In this document: positions 35,301 to 39,632 of the stretch, in pieces | How positions within the stretch are numbered: position 1 is the first letter of the stretch | How the letters are laid out: each line of letters opens with the position of its first letter | Assembly (NCBI GenBank): GCA_025363655.1 | Contig: JANYDK010000143.1 | Location: 1 to 39,632, forward strand | Length of the DNA stretch: 39,632 bases | Source of the DNA: Deltaproteobacteria bacterium | Lineage (GTDB): Bacteria; Myxococcota_A; Polyangia; Polyangiales; JADJMO01 | Direction: 5' to 3' | Made by a program: the position numbers and the translations under genes | The notes under the pieces: model-generated | The model's database searches: none | Told to the model about the DNA's origin: nothing | What the model saw: the letters and a program-made list of their open reading frames with translations, nothing else

Positions 35301-36114
35301 AACGAAGGGGACGTGCGCGAAGGTGAACGCCGAAGCGTGCGTCAGCGACGGCGAGTGCGGCTCTGGCGCTTGCGTCGACGGCGTCTGCTGCTCGAGCACC
35401 TGCGACGGACAGTGCCAGGCCTGCGACGAGCCCGGCAACGTCGGCAAGTGCGTGCCGGTCAAAGGCAAGCCGCACGGCAAGCGCATCGCCTGCGAATCGA
35501 GCAAAGATCACCCCTGCGAATCGACGGTCTGCGACGGCAGCGACGGCAGCCGTTGCGTGGCCTTCGTCGGCTCCGAGGTAAGTTGCGCCGCGTCGACGTG
35601 CGTCGATGGCGTCGTCAGCGACCCGGCCACCTGCGTCGCCGGAGCGTGCAGCACGCCGGTCACCCACTCGTGCGCACCTTACCGTTGCACGAGCACCGGC
35701 GCCTGCGGCCTGACCTGCGCCAAGAGCGAAGAGTGCGCAGCGGGCTTCGTCTGCAACCTCGCCGACAAGAAGTGCGTCGCCTCGAAGCGTCGATGCTCCG
35801 ACGACGGCGCCTCGGTCCTCGATCCGGAAGGGAGCTCGTTCACCTGCGCACCGTTCCTCTGCCGCGCCGACGACTGCCTCGTCGAGTGCAAAGGCGCCGA
35901 CGATTGCGCCCCTGGCCTCGTCTGCGACGGCACCGCACACTGCTCGCTCCCGCGAACCGAGACGGGCACCGACGGTGGCAGCGGTGGTTGCTCGACCAGC
36001 GGCAACGGCACGAGCGGCACCAACGGCCGTGGCACGGGCAACACGGGCACTCTCGTCTTCACGATGGTGACGGCTGGCTTGGCCTTGGCCGGGTTGCGAC
36101 GCCGTCGCCGCTGA
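29323..36114 (+). CDS. two-module Kelch/Cys-rich surface protein with internal and terminal MYXO-CTERM
   Basis: The product is 2263 residues in one uninterrupted frame, built from two paralogous modules. Module 1: a signal with a Cys near residue 29 (GFGC); a beta-rich region to about residue 250 ending IVVDPVWS; Kelch propeller blades (about 256-580, for example SSEVYDPKTNTWTTVGSM); a Cys-rich zone (about 583-1080) with repeated G-x-C-x-D-G-V-C-C and C-x-G-x-C-x-x-C; then GGGGCSVG, a hydrophobic helix and RRRR (about 1082-1117), a MYXO-CTERM. Module 2 repeats this order: signal-like stretch ending GCVAC, domain ending IAVDPAWS (about 1378), Kelch, Cys-rich zone from about 1713, and a final GGCSTSG, helix and RRRRR. 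Likely a cell-surface adhesin. The last 56 bases overlap the convergent gene. Confidence 0.88.
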   Translation: MVLCARFASFSTVLVLGGLVSFASFGFGCSGGRAPASDELDAAVPKPAETPVERAESTLAVLRAQPVFASALRARSEFRIEAGQPVFPDARLRVKAPTKANGALRLEARGDDDAWIEVRALDASDVAATLRDGVLTYPASVGGGDLVFVGSATSLEEARVLREPVAEYHARYSIRLGARIVSVRAREHRIECVDANGYVVIGTAPLYALDAKGVRRELDVAVTMSNSGEATVDVSGSFAELSAPIVVDPVWSTVSPMSVARLGHAGIALKDGTILVTGGQSAGVFFTSSEVYDPKTNTWTTVGSMNRARGGNSLALTPSGKVMIASSYVYDMPVESYDPATKTWSPVTVGSGVGVGDHVFTFSTGKIAMVGGESISLYDETTAKWTLGTSGPAPRGSAGIGLLADGRLMFAGGLDFPGKWYSQVDIYDPKTDSWTTTGPLSAHRTDAAVIGLADGGALAVGGNVAGVSGVTIVERYDVVAKTWSIVAPLPASTASIGGTPTLTMLAGGRVMIPELGYGGKGAAIFDPAANEWRSTTPSTSSHGSSPPLIVSGTAVYVIGGNDDKGAAGADVEKFVPMANGSACVATAPGDCVSGFCTDGVCCNRSCTGPCERCDASGSAGTCSGLTGAPHATRTCDPYAACSAGSCASSCTVDGDCTATSWCSSGKCAPRVGSGKACTSGRGCNSGNCVDGVCCDTACSGQCEACNVGGKEGVCTPVTGTPKGARPACTDGSSECGAVCNGTKRDACVYLAAGSRPCGKASCLTGVETHPSTCDGKGACSDKPSSCGNYACGVDICKSACGTKADCTPGNLCVSNACVPAPGLGDPCKDAIECSTGYCVDGVCCGVPSCGAGSTCAAPSKAGHCTHDLGLACSVDDQCASGKCVDGVCCESACNGNCEACDVPGNNGHCTAVKGAPRGARPACASDTKNVCAQMLCDGVDHTACKSYVAAAVTCHPRACTDGTLVEAVACDGKGACPATAPKSCGGYACDPKGQECLRICHSAAECTAGYVCDKGECRVATAACSIDGASAVAADGTVTSCESYRCRGDHCLTTCTASDDCAAGKTCGADGTCSDVAPSDGGGGCSVGAGPSALPSRGGPLAALFGLLAMGGVFLRRRRAIASAAVATLGCVACSSPTISTEGKESNGSNESHTSSAQPAKTPVIAMTPTRPEGVIDALGAIAPIGGRLHGSGTLVSSSHGLRLAEVTKPSGWTPVGGDRLLATLPSSADANLHLEIVGAHGMAVDLRAEDVGSVAPTLVGNVAVYRNVDEETDLVHLADVHGAEELRLLRVARDRTFTYRLHLGAGAASARVIGDHLEILDENGIARLRTAPLVAWDARGETRSLHVELAPDADGYRMTIHLDATGLTAPIAVDPAWSSTADTHWGHAPGIAVRTTKGTVFAFDAVSGDHRDLYDPTTSTWKDVDDGMLYQRHNSGFAVPLASGKILIGGGFDSATARVSELWDPTTGAYTLGGSQAFSRANVGTAFVPAPYNVSLVIGGNNSATCDPNVYRYDEATSKYVAVASMSIGRVAFTTVVLSTGKVLVVGGAAGTVSDLVATGEIYDPATNTWKASAPMSVARSAHSAIRLTSGKVLVVGNSHYGSGDGTTAEIYDPTTDKWTSLPKMAFARETPVLALLPSGRVLIAGGNDATTTTEVFDPATNTFVLAGAMADARAEPAGTALADGSVLVFGGNKKSEVLFSAERFVEQATGNACTGDGDCTSGHCADGVCCATTCTGACSSCGLAASKGTCSPTTGAPLPGHGSCAPYLVCVAGACGSTCTADTECTTGNYCNSGKCVPKKTNGLACAAARECGSAACADGVCCNVACDGQCEACAETGTVGTCTAVSGLPRTTHVACDGITIGGACGSHCNGVERKTCVYPAAAASPCSGDSCGGGIETHASSCDGVGRCNDAPKHCGAYACGGTKCKTACAVSSDCVLGFVCKGVVCVPAPSLGQPCSSTVPCDGGLFCTDGVCCGEASCGSSKSCALPATKGTCAKVNAEACVSDGECGSGACVDGVCCSSTCDGQCQACDEPGNVGKCVPVKGKPHGKRIACESSKDHPCESTVCDGSDGSRCVAFVGSEVSCAASTCVDGVVSDPATCVAGACSTPVTHSCAPYRCTSTGACGLTCAKSEECAAGFVCNLADKKCVASKRRCSDDGASVLDPEGSSFTCAPFLCRADDCLVECKGADDCAPGLVCDGTAHCSLPRTETGTDGGSGGCSTSGNGTSGTNGRGTGNTGTLVFTMVTAGLALAGLRRRRR
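32569..32736 (+). other. internal MYXO-CTERM that doubles as a lipoprotein-type signal sequence
   Basis: Within the 2263-codon gene, GGGGCSVG is followed by LAALFGLLAMGGVF and RRRR. Directly after comes a second hydrophobic run ending LGCVAC and a Ser/Asn/Thr linker. The in-frame ATG at 32650 (Met1110) would give an n-region MGGVFLRRRR for the second signal. No stop codon separates the modules. A strong ribosome binding site before 32650 is not seen. Confidence 0.7.
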
Positions 36115-36841
36115 GCCCGCGACTCTCGTAAGGCCCCTCGGCTCTTCCCGCGAGCATTTCGCTTCTCACGGCGAAACAGCGCTGGAAGAGCTCGACGGGT
36201 GAAACGCCCATCGCCCGGAAAAAGGCGCGCTGATCGATCGCCAAGGTGGTCACCGCGCCGGCGAGGATGAGCGAGACGCCGATTTCGATGCGCACCTTTT
36301 CCCAGCGAGGCGACGTCGACAGCGCCCTCGTGCGCGCGAAGAAATCGCCGAGGAATTCCAGGTGCATCTCTTCGTCGCGGACCAGCGTCTTCGCCAATTC
36401 GGAGAGCGCCTCGCACGGCACCTCGTCACGGAGCATGCGATAGAAGACGATACCGACGATCTCGGCGACGGCGATGGCGAGGAGCTTGTTGGGCAATCCG
36501 AAGAGGCGACGCGCTTTCTTGAAGAGCGATTGCGAATAGTGGCGTCTCAATGGCTGAGAGCCGAGCGCACGCAAGACGTCGGCGAGCTCGGCCGCGTGAC
36601 GTCCTTCTTCGCGCACCCAGAGGGCGATGGTTCCTTGGGTCGCGGCGTCGAAGACGGGATCGCGGCTCGATTCGGCTTGATGGACGATCGTTCCTTCGCC
36701 GGTTTCGCCGAGTTGGAAGCGTTGGAGCGAGTGGAGGAGGGCGACGTGGAGGTGGGGCGGAAGGCCGAGGATGGCGGGAATGTCGGGACGCGGGCGGGAG
36801 GCGTTGAGGAGGAAACGACGGAGCCAGGCAGGAGAGTCCAT
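36059..36841 (-). CDS. ferritin-like di-iron domain protein
   Basis: The product is 260 residues. Helices carry the ligand pattern of ferritin-like di-iron proteins: Glu57, Glu79-x-x-His82 (REEGRHAAEL), Glu127 in IAVAEIVGIVFY, and Glu157-x-x-His160 (RDEEMHLEFL). A hydrophobic segment (VSLILAGAVTTLAI, about residue 190) may be membrane-associated. The enzymatic role (oxidase, hydroxylase or other) is not evident. The C-terminal 18 codons overlap the end of the large surface protein gene on the other strand. Confidence 0.82.
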   Translation of the reverse strand: MDSPAWLRRFLLNASRPRPDIPAILGLPPHLHVALLHSLQRFQLGETGEGTIVHQAESSRDPVFDAATQGTIALWVREEGRHAAELADVLRALGSQPLRRHYSQSLFKKARRLFGLPNKLLAIAVAEIVGIVFYRMLRDEVPCEALSELAKTLVRDEEMHLEFLGDFFARTRALSTSPRWEKVRIEIGVSLILAGAVTTLAIDQRAFFRAMGVSPVELFQRCFAVRSEMLAGRAEGPYESRGLSGDGVATRPRPSQPSPS

Positions 36842-36925
36842 GCGGGGGGAACGCGTGGGGGCCGTGCGGGTATTCGGGGGGCGCGCTCGCGTCGCTCACG
36901 AGTCTCGCCTGCTACGATCGCTGGC

Positions 36926-37021
36926 ATGCTCGAGTTAAAGGCGCCGCTGCGTACCCTGTTCTCGACCCTCGCGACGCTCGCGATCTCTTCTCCGAAGGTG
37001 CCATGACGTTCCGCGACGAGC
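36926..37021 (+). pseudogene. possible truncated gene start
   Basis: A 26-codon frame from ATG 36926 ends at TGA 37004-37006 and overlaps, as ATGA, an ATG at 37003. That second frame begins TFRDELIARGSQG after an AAGGTG-like site, which looks like a normal protein start, but within 20 codons it runs into sequence antisense to the lipoprotein gene and becomes Arg/Ser-rich. It could be a remnant or chance. Confidence 0.2.
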
Positions 37022-37276
37022 TCATTGCGCGGGGCTCGCAGGGAACACTTCGACCGCCGTCCAGACGCCGCCCGAGCAGACAGCGCCATGACACATCTCG
37101 TTCGGACCGCAGATACACGCCGGGCCTTTGGGATCGCACTTCGCTCCGATGGGCCCGCAAAGGCTGCTCGCCGCAGGTGCAGCCGCAGCCGGCGCGGGCG
37201 GGGCCTTCGCACCTGTGCAGGCATCGCAAACGAAGAGAAGCAGACCCAGTGCCAGCAGCGCTCGACCCTCACTCAT
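37022..37276 (-). CDS. small Cys-rich lipoprotein
   Basis: The product is 84 residues. The signal SEGRALLALGLLLFVCDAC offers a lipobox Cys near residue 20. A Pro/Ala linker is followed by six Cys (SLCGPIGAKCD, ACICGPNEMCHGAVC), spaced like a small disulfide-bonded knot. No family was recognised; the short length and intact frame with a good signal support a real gene. Confidence 0.65.
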   Translation of the reverse strand: MSEGRALLALGLLLFVCDACTGAKAPPAPAAAAPAASSLCGPIGAKCDPKGPACICGPNEMCHGAVCSGGVWTAVEVFPASPAQ

Positions 37277-37454
37277 GCGCCCATCCTACGATGTCGAGCA
37301 CCGACATCCACGTAGTCACTGAATCTTGACCTCCGGTCGCGTCTCGTCCTCGAGCCAATACGCCGATACCATCGGTCGCGAGCTTCGCAGCCTCGTACTT
37401 CGCGCGGCGAGCGGCGCCCTTGCCACGTCCGCCGCTCTCCGCTCCGATGCACCC

Positions 37455-39410
37455 ATGCACCGAAGTTGGTCGCTCGTCTTCCTCGGCTCTCTGTGCGCGG
37501 TGGCTGCTTGCAGTCACCACACCGATTCGACCGACACCCCACCCGCGACCGACCCCACCGTCTACGCAGCCTACGGCCCCGCAGCGACGACCCAACTCAC
37601 CCCCTACCCTTCCAACCGCTACACGCGCCCCGACACCACCGCCGCCACCGGCCTCCGCGTCGACATCTCTCCAACGACCACCGGCGACTCCCTCATCAAC
37701 AAGTATGCCGGCACCGTCGCCGAGCTCGACGAAATCGACGGCTTTTCCACGCTCGGCGGCGTCTGCGCCAACTTCACGAGCGACGTCGACGACGCCACGC
37801 TCGTCCGCCCCATCGACGGCTACACGGGTGACGCGTCACCGATGGCGCTCGTCGACGTCGACGACACGAGCCCGGAAAAGGGAAAGGTCTTCGGTCTTCT
37901 CCCGCGTTACTACACGACCGCGGACGGCGAATACGACTACACGAGTGAAGAGCACGTCGTCGTCGCGCAACCGTCGACGCCATTGCGGCCGAAGACGCGC
38001 TACCTCTTCGTGGTCACCGATCGCGTGAAGACACGCAAAGGCGTTGCCATCGGCGCGACCGCCGAAACCGTCGCGCTCGTCACCGGAAATGGCGGCGGCG
38101 ACTACGGCGCGTCCCTCCGAAGCGCGCTCCCGACGCTCGAATCCAAGGCCAAAATCACCCGCTCCCACGTCGTCCTGGCGACGCTCTTCACCACGCGCTC
38201 GGTGCACGACGAGCTGCTCGTGCAAGCGAAAGCTCGCCGCCTCGCGCCCGCGCCGAAGCTGACGACGACCTGGAGCGTCGAGTCGAAAGACCCTGACGGG
38301 CGCGTGCGCTTCGTCGCCAAGTTCGAATCACCCGAGCTACGAAGGCCGAAGCCGAACGGCAAATGGGAAGTCACGGACGGCACGCCGAAGACGCAGTCGA
38401 TCGCGCAGCTCGAGCTCTTCGTCGTCATGTACGACAGGCCCGACGCGAAGAAGCGTCCCATCGCCTATTTCGCGCACGGTCTCGGGGGGACGAAAGATGG
38501 CACCTGGGGCACGGCCGATCGTTTGAAAGACTTGAACCCCGCCGTCTTCGGCATCGACGCACCGGAGCACGGCAGTCGCACGTCACGTCCTCCGAGCTCC
38601 GGTGCCTCGGCCGGCTTCACCGCGGCGCTCGATTTCTTCGGCGTCGACCAAGACAGCAAGTCCTTCGACATCGGCGTCGCACGCGACAATTTCCGACAAA
38701 TGGCGATCGATCAGCTCGAGCTGGTGCGCCTCGTGGCGTCGCTCGACACGCTCGATCTGCTCCCGCTCGGCGCCCCCGATGGCGTGCCTGATCTCGACAC
38801 CTCGCAGATGATCTACCTCGGTCACTCCTTCGGCTCGGTGATGGGTGCGACCATCGCGGCCATCGCTCCCGAAATTCGTGCAGCGACATGGAACGTCGGC
38901 GGCGCGGGCTTGATGGCGCTCCTCCGCGACTCCAACACCTTCAAGATCCTCGTCGACACCCTTCGCCCCATCGGCACACCGACCGGCACGCTCGCGCGCT
39001 TCTTCGCCGCGACCCAGGCGATCGTCGATCCTGGCGATCCCCTCAACTACGCCCCGTACGTCGCCCTCGCCGCGCTCCCTGGCGTCCCTGGCCCGCGCGC
39101 ACGCGACGTGCTCCTCCAAGAAGTCGTCGGCGACACCATCGTCCCCAACAGCACGAGCGAAATGCTCGCCCGCGCCCTCGGCGCCGCCCAACTGACGCCG
39201 ACCGCGAACCCCGTCCCCGGTCTCCCCCAACTCCCCTCACCGCTCACCACCAACACCGCTGGCGCCACCGTCGCGTTCTTCTCCTACGACCACGCCGACG
39301 GCGCCCCCATCGAGCACGGCTCCCTCATCTTCACCGACGACGCCCGCCGCCAGTACGTCTCCTTCTTCCGAAGCTCTCTCGCAGGCCACGCCATCGTCGC
39401 GGCCCCATGA
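37455..39410 (+). CDS. lipase-like alpha/beta hydrolase lipoprotein
   Basis: The product is 651 residues from ATG 37455; the open frame begins 43 codons earlier without signal character. The signal ends AVAAC near residue 18, followed by a Thr/Asp/Pro linker. Residues about 40-230 form a beta-rich N-terminal domain (PYPSNRYTRPD; DGFSTLGG) like that of large bacterial extracellular lipases of the VolA/Pla-1 type. The catalytic domain has YFAHGLGGTKDG (oxyanion) and the elbow GHSFGS with Ser458. HGSLIF near the end may hold the catalytic His. It likely cleaves esters or lipids at the cell surface. Substrate unknown. Confidence 0.85.
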   Translation: MHRSWSLVFLGSLCAVAACSHHTDSTDTPPATDPTVYAAYGPAATTQLTPYPSNRYTRPDTTAATGLRVDISPTTTGDSLINKYAGTVAELDEIDGFSTLGGVCANFTSDVDDATLVRPIDGYTGDASPMALVDVDDTSPEKGKVFGLLPRYYTTADGEYDYTSEEHVVVAQPSTPLRPKTRYLFVVTDRVKTRKGVAIGATAETVALVTGNGGGDYGASLRSALPTLESKAKITRSHVVLATLFTTRSVHDELLVQAKARRLAPAPKLTTTWSVESKDPDGRVRFVAKFESPELRRPKPNGKWEVTDGTPKTQSIAQLELFVVMYDRPDAKKRPIAYFAHGLGGTKDGTWGTADRLKDLNPAVFGIDAPEHGSRTSRPPSSGASAGFTAALDFFGVDQDSKSFDIGVARDNFRQMAIDQLELVRLVASLDTLDLLPLGAPDGVPDLDTSQMIYLGHSFGSVMGATIAAIAPEIRAATWNVGGAGLMALLRDSNTFKILVDTLRPIGTPTGTLARFFAATQAIVDPGDPLNYAPYVALAALPGVPGPRARDVLLQEVVGDTIVPNSTSEMLARALGAAQLTPTANPVPGLPQLPSPLTTNTAGATVAFFSYDHADGAPIEHGSLIFTDDARRQYVSFFRSSLAGHAIVAAP

Positions 39411-39507
39411 ACCTCGTGCGTGTCGAGGACGCGCCTGCCCGCGGGCTGAACAGCGAGTGTAGCGGCTACGACAAGACGCACTGGCTCGCATCGATGGTGA
39501 ATCCAGC

Positions 39508-39632
39508 TGGAGATCCCCCGGTTTCGTGGACACTTCGTGAGGCGTGATACGCCAGAGGAAGTGATCCATGACCAAACGTAAGCGACGGAAGTTCACGGCG
39601 CAGTTCAAAGCCGATGCGGTGCGCCTTTGCGG
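39508..39632 (+). mobile_element. left end of an IS3-family insertion sequence (partial)
   Basis: TGGAGATCCCCCGGTTTCGT at 39508-39527, followed by GGACACT, resembles the terminal inverted repeat of IS3-family elements (TG start, then a C/G run and GTGGACA). A transposase start codon follows 60 bases later. The right end and target duplication are outside the window, so the exact boundary is uncertain. Confidence 0.6.
39568..39632 (+). CDS. IS3-family transposase OrfA, N-terminus (partial)
   Basis: From ATG 39568 the sequence reads TKRKRRKFTAQFKADAVRLC, the typical start of the helix-turn-helix OrfA protein of IS3-type elements (R-x-K-F-T-x-E/Q-F-K-x-x-A-V-R-L). The gene runs off the window. 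GAGGAAG precedes the ATG by about ten bases. Confidence 0.85.
   Translation, partial: MTKRKRRKFTAQFKADAVRLC

Overview
The window looks like chromosomal DNA of a myxobacterium (Myxococcota, probably Polyangiales/Sorangiineae). GC content is very high, and many genes encode Sec lipoproteins with Asp/Ala/Gly-rich linkers. Two proteins end in a MYXO-CTERM-type tail (Gly-Cys-Ser, one transmembrane helix, Arg cluster), and there are large Kelch plus Cys-rich surface proteins. The genus is inferred from style; no rRNA or tRNA gene was recognised.

Layout. (1) 1-5700: the end of a lectin-like propeller gene, a stop-rich tandem repeat, a lipoprotein, and a large winged-helix/ATPase/TPR regulator divergent from a von Willebrand A lipoprotein. 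(2) 5870-16540: a nitrogen-oxide respiration island. It holds an iron-sulfur repair di-iron protein (Ric/YtfE), a Crp/Fnr-family regulator, and a tightly coupled clade II nitrous oxide reductase operon (nosZ, cytochrome c, nosB-like, nosD, nosF, nosL, nosY). It also holds a patch of decayed respiratory gene fragments, a fasciclin-domain lipoprotein and a YwiC-like membrane protein. (3) 16558-29170: a truncated protoporphyrinogen oxidase, then mostly ordinary genes: a hydrolase/lipoprotein pair, an N-acetylmuramoyl-alanine amidase, several lipoproteins (one with Asp/Lys blocks), an ABC-F ATPase, an NTF2-like protein, a saccharopine-dehydrogenase-like protein and an aminotransferase. (4) 29323-36114: one 2263-codon gene made of two complete paralogous modules joined in frame. 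(5) 36059-39632: a ferritin-like protein, a small Cys-rich lipoprotein, a lipase-like lipoprotein and the left end of an IS3-family element.

How the genes work together. NosZ reduces N2O to N2 in the periplasm and the cytochrome c is its likely electron donor. NosD/F/Y and NosL serve the copper centres. Ric repairs nitrosative damage to Fe-S and di-iron centres. Three near-identical TGA-N6-TCA boxes lie upstream of ric, nosZ and the fasciclin lipoprotein gene, next to a Crp/Fnr gene whose recognition helix keeps the Glu and Arg that read TGA. This suggests a small nitric-oxide or oxygen regulon that includes a fasciclin protein.

The most unusual object is the double-module surface protein. 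The Arg cluster of its internal MYXO-CTERM is at the same time the positive n-region of a second lipoprotein-type signal sequence. The stretch could therefore act as an out-in-out membrane hairpin, a polyprotein junction or an internal translation start.
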